Source: Caulobacter sp. BP25
Lineage (GTDB): Bacteria; Pseudomonadota; Alphaproteobacteria; Caulobacterales; Caulobacteraceae
Direction: 5' to 3'
DNA length: 64,000 nucleotides
Assembly (NCBI RefSeq): GCF_002737755.1
Contig: NZ_PEGH01000008.1
Coordinates: forward strand, 1 to 64,000
The position numbers and the translations under genes were made by a program. Below, in pieces: positions 17,257 to 26,471 of this stretch. Below the pieces are notes generated by a model. The model made no database searches and was not told the origin of the DNA. It saw only the letters and a list, made by a program, of their open reading frames with translations. How positions within the stretch are numbered: the stretch's first letter is position 1; the number at the start of each line of letters is the position of its first letter.

Positions 17257-17910
17257 ATGATCAAAGATCAGTACGGGCTAGATAGGTTGTGCGAAGCATC
17301 AATACCGACCGATGAGGGAAAGTATTCGATGGCTGTTTATCTAGAAAAGAAAACCGGGCGTGAGCATGTGGCAATGGTGATGGGCAATGTTGTCACCGCG
17401 CCGCCGCTGGTGCGGATTCATTCGGAATGTATGACGGGCGACCTTTTCGGTTCGCTGCGGTGCGACTGCGGCGACCAGCTCGCCGCCGCTCGTGCGCGGA
17501 TCGGCATGCAGGGCGCGGGGATCATTCTCTATCTCCGGCAGGAAGGGCGCGGCATTGGGCTAGCCAACAAGCTTCGGGCCTATGCGTTGCAAGACCGTGG
17601 GCTCGATACGGTGGAGGCGAACCTCGAACTTGGGTTCGCTGCCGACCTGCGCAGCTTCGACATCGCCGCGGAGATGCTGGCGGATCTTGGCGTTGCTGCC
17701 GTCCGGTTGATGACCAATAACCCACGCAAGCTGGAAGCGCTTGAGGCTGCGGGCATCCGCGTCGTCGAGCGCGTGCCGATGCGCAGCGTGGCGCGCCCAG
17801 AGAACCAGGGCTATCTCTCCACCAAGGCCACGAAGCTGGGGCATGCAATCGACTGGTTGGATGGGGCTGTCACCGTTAGTCGCGCCAAGTCGCACAGGGT
17901 GAACACTTGA
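17257..17910 (+). CDS. ribA: GTP cyclohydrolase II
   Basis: The 217-aa enzyme opens GTP to 2,5-diamino-6-ribosylamino-pyrimidinone phosphate, formate and pyrophosphate. The zinc cysteines are C58, C69 and C71 (HSECMTGDLFGSLRCDCG), and the catalytic block LRQEGRGIGLANKLRAYALQD with Tyr109 is intact, as is MTNNPRKLEAL. It is a stand-alone RibA, without the RibB half common in alphaproteobacterial RibBA. The ATG at 17257 follows GGGGAAGGAAG; upstream in-frame codons back to 17161 look non-coding. It diverges from the RibD-like gene and is the last gene before an IS6-type relic. Supply of a pyrimidine intermediate to the island pathway is inferred. Confidence 0.93.
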   Translation: MIKDQYGLDRLCEASIPTDEGKYSMAVYLEKKTGREHVAMVMGNVVTAPPLVRIHSECMTGDLFGSLRCDCGDQLAAARARIGMQGAGIILYLRQEGRGIGLANKLRAYALQDRGLDTVEANLELGFAADLRSFDIAAEMLADLGVAAVRLMTNNPRKLEALEAAGIRVVERVPMRSVARPENQGYLSTKATKLGHAIDWLDGAVTVSRAKSHRVNT

Positions 17911-17918
17911 CCGCCCAG

Positions 17919-18056
17919 TTTCTTGGCGTCACGCAACTTCCGGGCCGCGCCGGCGTCTCGGCGCCGCTGAACGATGAGGTCGAGGCGCCAGAGATCGACG
18001 TGCTTGCCGCCAATTCGGCAGATCATTTCATCCAGACGCCAGCGCGGCGATGGCTG
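17919..18056 (-). mobile_element. IS6-family transposase remnant
   Basis: Read leftward, this stretch gives PSPRWRLDEMICRIGGKHV, then DLWR, then LDLIVQRRRDAGAARKL. That matches the first catalytic-Asp region of IS6/IS26-type DDE transposases, with about eight residues deleted after LWR. Only about 45 residues remain and no terminal repeats were found, so it cannot move. It starts 8 bp after the ribA stop and marks the right edge of the putative island. Confidence 0.7.
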
Positions 18057-18059
18057 GTC

Positions 18060-18680
18060 CTACGGGCTCCAGCGCATTCGGCAATGGCCAGGGAAGGGAG
18101 AGGGCGCCTCCTCGAACCCAAGCCGCGCATAGAGACGTCGTGCGCCATGATTGGTCTTCTCGACGTAAAGGGTCACTGAGTCCGCTTCCGTTTCGAGAGC
18201 TGCTTTCTGGATCGACCGAATAACGGCTCCGCCGATACCCGCGCTGCGGGCCTTGGTCAGCAAGCACAGATCTATGGCTCTCCATTCGCGTTCGCTGCGA
18301 TCGAGATACAGGCGACCGATGGGCTCGTGACGGCCGTCCAGGCCGATCCGCTCGATCAGCCAAAAGTCCGCATGGGGATTGCGCTGCACATAGTGCAGGT
18401 GCTGTAGGCTGAACTGGTCCGTGATGAAGGCTTGCTTCTGCGCCTCGGACCACGGCGTCAAACTCAGTTCCGCCGTGCGCGTCTCGCCGTACAGTCTTAG
18501 CAAGAACTGAAGGTCTCCGCTTCGCGCCGATCGTAGCGCGAGGCCTGGCGGGACGGCCTGCGCACGCCTTTCGACTTTCGGAAATGGCGGGAGATCGGAA
18601 AGCCGAGGCGCGGCCAGCGCTGCATGGCTTGCGCCCTTAGGTGCGACGTGGTGATTTTGCGCGCCAAGGTGTCTCTGCAT
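18060..18680 (-). CDS. GNAT-family N-acetyltransferase
   Basis: The protein of about 206 aa has a GNAT domain over its last 155 residues: LRSARSGDLQFLLRLY at the domain start, the acetyl-CoA pyrophosphate loop region TKARSAGIGGAVIRSI, and NHGARRLYARLGFEEA near the C terminus. The first 50 residues look unstructured, so an internal start is possible. In Caulobacter-like genomes such a gene is often beside DUF6916 and tail-collar genes, as here (18707 and 19024). The substrate is unknown. It diverges from the DUF6916 gene. Confidence 0.82.
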   Translation of the reverse strand: MQRHLGAQNHHVAPKGASHAALAAPRLSDLPPFPKVERRAQAVPPGLALRSARSGDLQFLLRLYGETRTAELSLTPWSEAQKQAFITDQFSLQHLHYVQRNPHADFWLIERIGLDGRHEPIGRLYLDRSEREWRAIDLCLLTKARSAGIGGAVIRSIQKAALETEADSVTLYVEKTNHGARRLYARLGFEEAPSPFPGHCRMRWSP

Positions 18681-18706
18681 CAATTTTCGCGCCTAGGGAG
18701 AAGGTT

Positions 18707-18997
18707 TTGCGACTGCTGACCCCTGATGATTTCGAGCCCTGGCTTGGTCGTTCGGTGCGCATCAACACCGTGCCTCAACCGGTTGAGGTGCTGCTGGCGC
18801 GTATCGAGCGAATGCCTCGACTGATCGGCTTCGATTTTCGTGAGCGCTTCAGCCTTATGTTCGAGGCGCCGCTCCACATCATGCTGATGGACGCCACCTA
18901 CGAGTTCGACTGTGGGCGGGGCGGTCCGTATCAGATCCATATCAATCAGGTCATGCCGACCCCGAAGGCGCGTCGATACCAGGCGGTTTTCACCTGA
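18707..18997 (+). CDS. DUF6916-type small protein
   Basis: The 96-aa protein begins LRLLTPDDFEPWLGRSVRI and contains a compact beta-rich domain (FSLMFEAP, MLMDATYEFDC, YQIHINQVMP), matching the small DUF6916 proteins encoded beside phage-tail-collar proteins. Start TTG 18707 is favoured by AGGGAGAAGG just upstream. No signal peptide or membrane helix is present. It converges on the tail-collar gene (19024-19650). A role in an extracellular fibre or contractile-type structure is suggested only by that partner. Confidence 0.72.
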   Translation: MRLLTPDDFEPWLGRSVRINTVPQPVEVLLARIERMPRLIGFDFRERFSLMFEAPLHIMLMDATYEFDCGRGGPYQIHINQVMPTPKARRYQAVFT

Positions 18998-19023
18998 TCC
19001 GACGCGCCCGTCTTCGGCGCGGT

Positions 19024-19650
19024 TTAGTTCGGGTTCTCGGGCCAAATGCCGGCCGTCGATATGATTGTCGTCACGGCCTGGAACGGTTGCATCAGGGAGA
19101 TGGGCGAGCTCGACCCCGCATTTTGAATGGAGACGGTGGGCGGCTGGTATTGCGAACTGATGTGCAAGCCGCCGAGCGGAATGGGCGTGCCGGAGGCGTT
19201 TGCCGGCGCATAGAACACGGGCGAGGTGTCCTGTTCGAGGACCGTGCCCAAGAATGCGCCTGGCGTGGGAGCGGCCATTTCATCAGTGGCGCTCACGCCC
19301 GTCATCGCACCTATGGTTCCGCCGACGTTGACGCTGCCGCCTACAGCCGTGGCTGCGTGCGTATGCACGGGCAAGTTCGCGAGGGAAAGGCTCTGCTGCT
19401 CGAGCCCGCCTTTGTCGCCCATATTGCGAGGGGTCAGCCCTGCGCCGTTTCCCGTACCGATGAAGACCCGTCCCTGCGCATCGGGGAGACCGAAATTTGT
19501 CGTGCCGTTTCCGCCAAACCGGTTGCCGAGAAGGGCGAAGAGGGCCTGGTTCTGGGACGTCTGCAGAATCTGCCCTTTGCAATTCAGCCAGTTGATCGGC
19601 GCGTAGGCGAAACCGACCTGCATGATCTGACCGATAAACGGATCCGACAT
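19024..19650 (-). CDS. Phage tail-collar (MdpB-like) protein
   Basis: The 208-aa protein starts MSDPFIGQIMQVGFAYAP behind a GGAGGA ribosome site. Residues about 10-65 form the tail-collar domain (NWLNCKGQILQTSQNQALFALLGNRFGG, then TTNFGLPDAQGRVFIGTGNG). The rest is low-complexity Gly/Ser/Thr-rich sequence ending QPFQAVTTIISTAGIWP. Such microcystin-dependent-protein-like genes are common in non-phage loci and may form surface appendages. No other phage structural genes are nearby, so this is not a prophage. Confidence 0.85.
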   Translation of the reverse strand: MSDPFIGQIMQVGFAYAPINWLNCKGQILQTSQNQALFALLGNRFGGNGTTNFGLPDAQGRVFIGTGNGAGLTPRNMGDKGGLEQQSLSLANLPVHTHAATAVGGSVNVGGTIGAMTGVSATDEMAAPTPGAFLGTVLEQDTSPVFYAPANASGTPIPLGGLHISSQYQPPTVSIQNAGSSSPISLMQPFQAVTTIISTAGIWPENPN

Positions 19651-20009
19651 GAAATCCTCCCTGATGGTTATCCGAAATCTCGTCCCCAAAACGGGGATGG
19701 GCCTTTTGGGGCGTCTTTGGAGGTCTGGAAGAAGCCGAAACGCCACGCGGCGCCTGTCCAGGCGTCTCCTGATGCGGTGTTGACTACAACCGTGCGGCGA
19801 CCGTAGGCTGCGGTATGTGATAAAATGCACATCGTGGTCCTTCGCAGATCACAATATGTAGGACGGTAGCGTCGAGGCTGGCAAAAGCCGCCTCTTGAGC
19901 TTTCTCGCTTCAGTTCCAGCGTTTGGCGCGCGTAAGCCAGCAGTATTCAGTTCATTTTAAAGCGACCGCTGAGCGAGTTTTGCTTTTCGGCGCGGCCCGG
20001 GGGGAAGGG

Positions 20010-23000
20010 ATGTTCGCGAAGATCGGTCGCGAGCTTGGCGCAGCGTGCGCGAAGTCGATGCGTCGTGTTCACGGCGCGGCCGCTGCTGTCATGCTGATGG
20101 CGGCTGGTTTGACGCCAGCGGCTGCGCTTGCACAAAGTCTCGGTTGTATCGCCGTCAACGACGGCGAGATCAATTTCACCGCGAAAGTCGTCGCGCAGGA
20201 CCCCCGCCAGCCAGAGACGACGGCACGTACCGTGACGAGCACGGCGGCGCTTTCGGTCATCGCCGCCGCTGGCGGTTATACGGACACTATCTCGTCAAAC
20301 CTCGTCTCCGGCACGCGCCCCTTTACTGTTGGCGACAGACTCGACTTCACGGCCGTCGTCAGCCAGTACAGCGGTACGGCTGGAATGCGCATTCGCTTCC
20401 GGGTCAACAATAGCTACCTCAGCCTTCCTGCGGGAGCGCGAGTCTCCCCGGACCCGACCAGCACCGGCACCTATACCGGTTACTACAACGTACCCAGCGG
20501 CTTGCAGGGTATCGGCATGACGCTCGACCATCTGGGCGGGACCTCCAATAGCTTGACCAGCATTACGGTCACCTGCACGCCCTTTACCGATTCCAGCCTG
20601 TCGCTCGGCGTGTCGATGTCGCACGTCGGCACGCCCGCCCAAGGCGGGACGGTCGACTACACCATCACGCCTAGCGCAAGCGGCGCCGCCACCGGTTCGA
20701 ACCTGACCCTGACGTTCAGCTTGCCCTCGGGCCTGAGCTACGACTCCGGCTCCGGTTCGGGCTGGGCCTGCACGTCCACGCGCTGCGTCTATTCGAACAC
20801 CATCGCCAACGGCGCCAGCGGCAATCCGCTCACCTTGCGCCTGAATGTCGCCGCCAACGCGGCGGCGAGTCTGACGCCTAGCGTCACGCTTTCGGGCGGC
20901 AACGCAGGCAGTTCAGCCAATGCGAGCGACCCGACAACAATATCCGTGGTTCAGACACCGGCCTCGGTGACGGTCGCTGGCGGCAACAGCCAGAGCGCAT
21001 CAGTCAATGCGGCCTTCACTACGCCGCTCAGCGTGACGGTGCGGGACGGCTCGAACGCGGTGATCGCCAACACCTCCGTCACCTTCGCGGCCCCTGGCTC
21101 GGGCGCCAGCGGGACCTTCTCCAATTCCAGCAACAGCATCACGGTGACCACCGATGGTTCGGGCGTCGCGTCGGCGGGAACCTTCACCGCCAATGCCACG
21201 ACGGGCAGCTATTCGGTGACGGCGACGGCCGGCTCGGCCTCGACCAGCTTCAGTCTGACGAACAACGCCGCGGCGACGCCGCCGACGGTGACCGGGATTT
21301 CGCCGACCTCTGGCACGACCGCAGGCGGGACGTCGGTGGTCATCACGGGGACCAATTTCACCGGCGCGACGGCGGTGAGTTTTGGGGCCACGGCAGCCTC
21401 CGGCTTCACGGTCAACAGCGCGACCCAGATCACCGCAACCTCGCCGGCGGGGGCGGCCGGCGTCGTGGATGTCACGGTGACGACCCCGTCCGGAACCAGC
21501 GGGACGGGTGCGGCGGACCAGTTCACCTATGTCGCCGCGCCCGCGACGCCCACCATCACGGCCTCGCCGCCGTCGTTGTCGAACAGCAGTAGCGCCAGCT
21601 TCCAGTTCAGCCTCGCCTCGGGAACGGCTGAGTGCTCGATCGACAGCGGCGCGTTCTCGGCCTGTACCAGCCCTCAGGCCTATACGGGCCTTTCAGACGG
21701 CAGCCACACCTTCCAGGTCAGGGCCGTCAGTTCGGGAGTCTACAGCGCCGCCGCCAGCCATAGCTGGACCGTGGACACGACGGCGCCCGCCGCGCCGACG
21801 GTCTCGTCGCCGGCCAACAGCTCGTCGCGCGTCGTCTCGCAGAAGGGGGTCACCGGATCGGCCGAGGCCAACAGCACGGTGACCGTCTATCTCGACGGTT
21901 CCGCCGACGGCACGACCACGGCCGACGGGGCGGGGGCGTGGAGCTACACGCTCAACACGTTGACGGCCGCCTCCCATACGGTGAGGGCGCGGGCCACCGA
22001 CGCGGCGGGCAACACCTCGTCCGACTCCGCCACGAACACCTTCACAGCGGTGGCGGTGCTGACAGCGACCCAGGCGGTGTCCTCGATCTCGGGAACCATC
22101 AACACGCTGTTGACGACGGTCCAGCCGGTCACGACGAGCGGGGGCCAGCCAACCATCACCTATGCGCTCAGCGGCGGGACCCTACCCACGGGCCTGTTGT
22201 TCAGCACCGCGACCGGACAGCTGTCCGGCACGCCGACCACGGCGTTGTCGTCGACGACCTTTACCGTCACGGCGACCGACGCCCTGTCGCAGACCGCCGC
22301 CCAGACCTTCAGCCTGGCGGTCGCCAATGCGAGCCAGACGATTAGCTTCCTGTCCTCCGCGCCCTCTTCGGCGGTGGTGGGAGGGGCGACCTACACGCCT
22401 TCGGCCAGCGCCACCTCCGGCCTGACCGTGACGTTCAGCATCGACAGCAGCAGCAGCGCGGTCTGCTCGATTTCCGGCGGTGTCGTCAGTTTCACTGGCA
22501 CAGGGACCTGCCTGGTGAACGCCAACCAGGCGGGTAACGGCAGCTACAGCGCCGCGCCTCAGGCGCAACAGTCCTTCACGGTCGGCGCGGGAACCCAGAC
22601 CATCAGCTTCACCTCAAGCGCGCCGGGGGGCGCCAAGGTCGGCGGCGCGACCTACACGCCCGCCGCGACCGCCACGTCGGGACTGTCGGCTACCTTCAGC
22701 ATCGACAGCGGCAGCAGCGCGGTTTGTACGATTTCCGGCGGCGTGATCAGCTTCACGGGGGTTGGGACTTGCCTCGTGAACGCCAATCAGGCCGGCAACG
22801 GTAGCTATGGCGCGGCGAGCCAGGTTCAGCAGTCTTTCAGCGTCGCCAAGGGCGATCAGACGATCACGTTCGGCGCGCTGTCCAATGTCGCGATCTCAGC
22901 CTCGCCCTTGACCTTGAGCGCCACCTCCACGGCCGCCCTCGCCGTAGCCTTCAGCAGCACCACGACGAGCATCTGCACCGTCTCGGGCGTCACCCTGACC

Positions 23001-26000
23001 CTGGTCGCCCAGGGGACCTGCTCGGTGGACGCCAACCAGACGGGCAATGCGACCTGGAACGCCGCGCCGACCGTGAGCCGCAGCTTCACGGTGATGCCGG
23101 CCACCCTGGCGCTGTCGACCGGAGCGACGGGGACGACCAGGGTCGGCGTCGCCTTCAGCCAGGCCAATACGCCGACCGGCGGCGTCTCGCCCTATCAGTT
23201 CACGGTCAGCGCCGGCGCGCTGCCCGCCGGCGTCAGCCTGGACGCCGCCACCGGAACCATCAGCGGTACGCCGACGACCGCGGGCGCGTTCAGCTATGCG
23301 CTGTCGCTGACGGACTCCAACAGCCCGGTGGGATCGGTGAGCGGGACCACGGTGTCCGGAACGATCGCCAAGGGCAGCCAGACCCTGACCTTCACCTCGA
23401 CCGCGCCGACCTCCGCGAGCGTTGGGGGCGCGACCTATACGGTGGCGGCCACCTCGAGCGCGAGCCTGACGCCGACCTATTCCATCGCCGGCAGCAGCAG
23501 CGGGATCTGCACGATCAGCGGCGCGACGGTCAGCTTTGTCGCGATCGGCAGCTGTGTCGTGACCGCCGACCAGGCTGGCAACGCGAACTACGATCCGGCC
23601 ACCGCCGTCAGTCAGACCATCAGCGTGGCCGGCGCGCCGGTCGTCGCGGCGAGGTCCGGCGTTAGCGTGCCCTATAACAGCTCAGGCCTGGCCATTGATC
23701 TCAGCGCCAGCATCACGGGGCCCGCCCATACCTCGATCGCCGTCGCGACCGCGCCCGCCCACGGGACGACGACCGTGGCCGGAGATGTGGTCACCTATGT
23801 CCCGACAAGCGGCTACTTCGGCGCTGATAGTTTCACCTATACGGCGACCGGCCCCGGCGGCACGTCGTCCCCGGCGACGGTGACTCTGACCGTGGAGACT
23901 CCGGCCGCGCCAACCGTCACCAACCTGTCGGTCGCCGTGGCCTACAACGCCTCTGGCCAAGCCATCGGATTGCAGGCCTCGGGCGTGGTCACCTCGCTGT
24001 CGATCGGGACGGGGCCGGCGAACGGGGTGGTCTCCCTCGATGGATCGACCGCGACCTACACGCCCAACCAGGGCTATTTCGGAAGCGACAGCTTTACCTA
24101 CCTGGCGACAGGACCCGGCGGCGCGTCGGAGGCGGCGACAGTGACTTTGACCGTCACGGCGCCGTCGGCGCCTGTCGCCGGCAATGTCAGCGCGGAGGTC
24201 TTCTCCAACGGCGCCGGCCAGACGATCGGCCTTGCGATTTCCGGCGTGTTCACCAGCGTCAATGTGGTCTCGTCACCCAGCAATGGCTCGGTGACGATCA
24301 GCGGCGCCTCGGCGACCTACACGCCCAATAGCGGCTACACCGGAAGCGATAGCTTCAGCTATGTGGCGGTCGGTCCGGGGGGAACATCGGCGACAGCCGG
24401 GGTCAGCATCACGGTCTCGGCCCCGCCGCCGCCGCCGACCCCGCAGCCCACCAACGTCAACACCGCCGGCGCAACCGTGGAGGGCGGCTCTTCGGTCGAC
24501 GTCAATCTCTCCACGCTGGTCGTGGGCGTGTTCAACACCTTGGAAATCGCGACGCCGCCCAGCAACGGCACGGTGAGGCTGATTGGCCCCGGAGGCGCCG
24601 AGGCCAGCTCGGCGGCCAGTTCCTCAGCCAGGTCCTCGGGCGCGAACCGCGCGCCGCTTGCCGATAGCGGCGGCGGGTGGACGGCGGTCTATTCGCCGAA
24701 GCCTGGCTTCATCGGCAGGGACACCTTCCAGTTCGTGGCGATTGGACCAGGTGGTCGTTCGGCGCCCGCGACCGTGACCATCCTGGTCGGCGGAAGCGTT
24801 CCCATCGCCCAGTCCAAGACGGCCACGGCCGACGACGGCCAGACCATCTCGGTCGATCTCCTGGCCGGGGCCACGGGCGGACCGATCACCTCGGCGGAGA
24901 TCGTGTCGATCAATCCGACTGGCGCGGCGACCGGCAAGATTGTCCAGGGCGGGACCGCAGACGAGCCGACCTTCAGGCTGGACGTGACGCCCAGATCGCA
25001 TTTTTCGGGCGTCTTGATGGTGGGATACCGCTTGGTCAACGCCTTCGGCGAGTCCGCGCCAGCCACCGTGACGATCACCGTCACCGCCCGGCCAGACCCG
25101 TCGCTGGACCCGGCCGTACGCGCGCTTTCCGATACGCAAGTGGAGGCCGCTCGGCGCTTCGCGCGCTCTCAAACCGCCAATTTCATGGACCGCGCCCAAC
25201 AGCTTCACGGGGGCGGCGGAGCCGACGGCATGGGCGTCCGTCTCAGCCTGCGTGACGTCTTTGATCCCCATCATGACCGCCTGTTCGCCGCCCGCGACGA
25301 TCAGTTCGGGCTCACCGATTGGCGCCGTGGCCCGAGCACGAACGCGGTCTCGCTGCGCGACGACGAAGGGCGAGAGCCGACCGCGCAACGCCTCTCGTCG
25401 CGCGGTGCGGAGACTCCGCCCGGCCACAACGCCCTGGGCCCAGCGTCGTCCGACGCCTTGGCCGAGGACGACGGCGACCAGGGCGGGCCGCGCGCCGTCG
25501 GAGAGGTCGCCCTCTGGACCGGCGGCGCGATCGAGATCGGGACCATGGATCGCCGCAAGGGGCGCGCCAAGATCACCCTGTCCAGCTCGGGCCTATCGAC
25601 GGGCGCGGACGTCAAGCTCGCCGAATGGGCGACGGTGGGTGTCGGCGGCGGCTATGGCGAGGATATAAGCCGCATTGATTCCGGCGCCGCGCGCGTGCGG
25701 AGCGAAACCTGGGTGGCGGCTGCCTACGGCAGCTTCCAGCCCCTGCAAGGCGCCTTCATCGATACAGTTATCGGTCGCGGGACTCTCGACTACCGCACCC
25801 GCCGGGCGGTCGAGGCTAACGGCATGACGGCGCTCGGCCACCGCAAAGGCGACATGACCTTTGGGGCCTTGTCGTTCGGCGTCGATCGACTGGACGGCGG
25901 AATCCATTGGTCCAGCTACGGCCGCTTCGAATGGCTGAAGGGCGACCTCGACGCCTACGCCGAAACCGGCGCCGAGCGCTATAATCTCCGCTTCGACGGC

Positions 26001-26330
26001 CGTGACGTCAGCTCTTTGACGGGCGCGCTGGGGGCCAAGCTCGAATTCACGCGAGACTTGCCCTTCGGGGTCGTTACGCCGCGTCTCGGGGCGGAGTGGC
26101 TGCACGAGTTCCGCGGCGTCGGCGCGCAGGCGCTGGACTATGCCGACTTCGAAGGCGCTTCGACCTATCGGATTTCCACTGTCGACTGGCGCCGGGAGCA
26201 GTACCGCCTTTCGCTTGGCGGGCGCCTGGTGACGCCGTCGCGCTGGATGGTGGACATGGAGGTCGGTTATCGGGGCGCCGCGGGCCAGGGCGTGGGGCAG
26301 CTGCGCCTGCGGGTCGTCAAGCCGCTTTGA
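20010..26330 (+). CDS. Giant autotransporter with Ig-like repeats and C-terminal beta-barrel
   Basis: The 2106-aa protein has an extended signal peptide (cleavage after ALA near residue 41), a long repeat passenger and an outer-membrane autotransporter barrel over about the last 280 residues. In order, it carries an N-terminal beta domain, a Big_1-like Ig domain (about 20960-21260), an IPT/TIG domain (21278-21540, GISPTSGTTAGGTSVVITG), Ig/putative-Ig modules, four tandem modules of about 87 aa with SQTISF...GGATYT...NANQAGN (22332-23630), and cadherin-like modules with GYFG.DSFTY.A.GPGG (23640-25085). ATG 20010 follows GGGGGAAGGG. It is probably an adhesin or biofilm protein. The last residue is Leu and not the usual aromatic. 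Confidence 0.9.
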   Translation: MFAKIGRELGAACAKSMRRVHGAAAAVMLMAAGLTPAAALAQSLGCIAVNDGEINFTAKVVAQDPRQPETTARTVTSTAALSVIAAAGGYTDTISSNLVSGTRPFTVGDRLDFTAVVSQYSGTAGMRIRFRVNNSYLSLPAGARVSPDPTSTGTYTGYYNVPSGLQGIGMTLDHLGGTSNSLTSITVTCTPFTDSSLSLGVSMSHVGTPAQGGTVDYTITPSASGAATGSNLTLTFSLPSGLSYDSGSGSGWACTSTRCVYSNTIANGASGNPLTLRLNVAANAAASLTPSVTLSGGNAGSSANASDPTTISVVQTPASVTVAGGNSQSASVNAAFTTPLSVTVRDGSNAVIANTSVTFAAPGSGASGTFSNSSNSITVTTDGSGVASAGTFTANATTGSYSVTATAGSASTSFSLTNNAAATPPTVTGISPTSGTTAGGTSVVITGTNFTGATAVSFGATAASGFTVNSATQITATSPAGAAGVVDVTVTTPSGTSGTGAADQFTYVAAPATPTITASPPSLSNSSSASFQFSLASGTAECSIDSGAFSACTSPQAYTGLSDGSHTFQVRAVSSGVYSAAASHSWTVDTTAPAAPTVSSPANSSSRVVSQKGVTGSAEANSTVTVYLDGSADGTTTADGAGAWSYTLNTLTAASHTVRARATDAAGNTSSDSATNTFTAVAVLTATQAVSSISGTINTLLTTVQPVTTSGGQPTITYALSGGTLPTGLLFSTATGQLSGTPTTALSSTTFTVTATDALSQTAAQTFSLAVANASQTISFLSSAPSSAVVGGATYTPSASATSGLTVTFSIDSSSSAVCSISGGVVSFTGTGTCLVNANQAGNGSYSAAPQAQQSFTVGAGTQTISFTSSAPGGAKVGGATYTPAATATSGLSATFSIDSGSSAVCTISGGVISFTGVGTCLVNANQAGNGSYGAASQVQQSFSVAKGDQTITFGALSNVAISASPLTLSATSTAALAVAFSSTTTSICTVSGVTLTLVAQGTCSVDANQTGNATWNAAPTVSRSFTVMPATLALSTGATGTTRVGVAFSQANTPTGGVSPYQFTVSAGALPAGVSLDAATGTISGTPTTAGAFSYALSLTDSNSPVGSVSGTTVSGTIAKGSQTLTFTSTAPTSASVGGATYTVAATSSASLTPTYSIAGSSSGICTISGATVSFVAIGSCVVTADQAGNANYDPATAVSQTISVAGAPVVAARSGVSVPYNSSGLAIDLSASITGPAHTSIAVATAPAHGTTTVAGDVVTYVPTSGYFGADSFTYTATGPGGTSSPATVTLTVETPAAPTVTNLSVAVAYNASGQAIGLQASGVVTSLSIGTGPANGVVSLDGSTATYTPNQGYFGSDSFTYLATGPGGASEAATVTLTVTAPSAPVAGNVSAEVFSNGAGQTIGLAISGVFTSVNVVSSPSNGSVTISGASATYTPNSGYTGSDSFSYVAVGPGGTSATAGVSITVSAPPPPPTPQPTNVNTAGATVEGGSSVDVNLSTLVVGVFNTLEIATPPSNGTVRLIGPGGAEASSAASSSARSSGANRAPLADSGGGWTAVYSPKPGFIGRDTFQFVAIGPGGRSAPATVTILVGGSVPIAQSKTATADDGQTISVDLLAGATGGPITSAEIVSINPTGAATGKIVQGGTADEPTFRLDVTPRSHFSGVLMVGYRLVNAFGESAPATVTITVTARPDPSLDPAVRALSDTQVEAARRFARSQTANFMDRAQQLHGGGGADGMGVRLSLRDVFDPHHDRLFAARDDQFGLTDWRRGPSTNAVSLRDDEGREPTAQRLSSRGAETPPGHNALGPASSDALAEDDGDQGGPRAVGEVALWTGGAIEIGTMDRRKGRAKITLSSSGLSTGADVKLAEWATVGVGGGYGEDISRIDSGAARVRSETWVAAAYGSFQPLQGAFIDTVIGRGTLDYRTRRAVEANGMTALGHRKGDMTFGALSFGVDRLDGGIHWSSYGRFEWLKGDLDAYAETGAERYNLRFDGRDVSSLTGALGAKLEFTRDLPFGVVTPRLGAEWLHEFRGVGAQALDYADFEGASTYRISTVDWRREQYRLSLGGRLVTPSRWMVDMEVGYRGAAGQGVGQLRLRVVKPL
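22332..23630 (+). repeat. Tandem Ig-like repeats inside the autotransporter (about 87 aa each)
   Basis: Four copies begin near 22332, 22594, 22856 and 23377. The first two are nearly identical in layout (GGATYTP, CLVNANQAGNGSY). The third is more diverged and the fourth is separated by a different putative-Ig module. A second repeat type, about 80-90 aa with GPGG.S..ATVT, follows from 23640 to about 25085. Such arrays change copy number by recombination. Confidence 0.75.
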
Positions 26331-26360
26331 CGCCGAGGCGCGGGCTAAACGCTCCGGTCG

Positions 26361-26469
26361 CAATGGCGCCATGGCGTTTTCGCCGACGTGGCCAAGCGCT
26401 CGGGCTTGCCGCCGGACAAGATCAAGATCCACTCGCCCCCGCTGGGCGGCTTCCTCCAGAGGCATGACA
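26361..26469 (+). pseudogene. Remnant of a molybdopterin aldehyde/isoquinoline oxidoreductase
   Basis: One frame reads RHGVFADVAKRSGLPPDKI followed by KIHSPPLGGFLQR, resembling the segment before the GGGFGRR motif of large molybdopterin aldehyde-oxidase subunits such as isoquinoline 1-oxidoreductase beta. Only about 35 residues persist, with no start codon or continuing domain. It looks like a leftover from a deletion between the autotransporter and the TonB receptor. Confidence 0.45.
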
Positions 26470-26471
26470 AA

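Noticed and set aside
17907..18179. 90-aa rightward open frame after ribA
   Set aside because: It lies antisense to the IS6 relic and the end of the GNAT gene and has no features of its own.
19024..19650. Prophage
   Set aside because: Only a tail-collar-like gene and a DUF6916 gene are present; no integrase, capsid, terminase or lysis genes.
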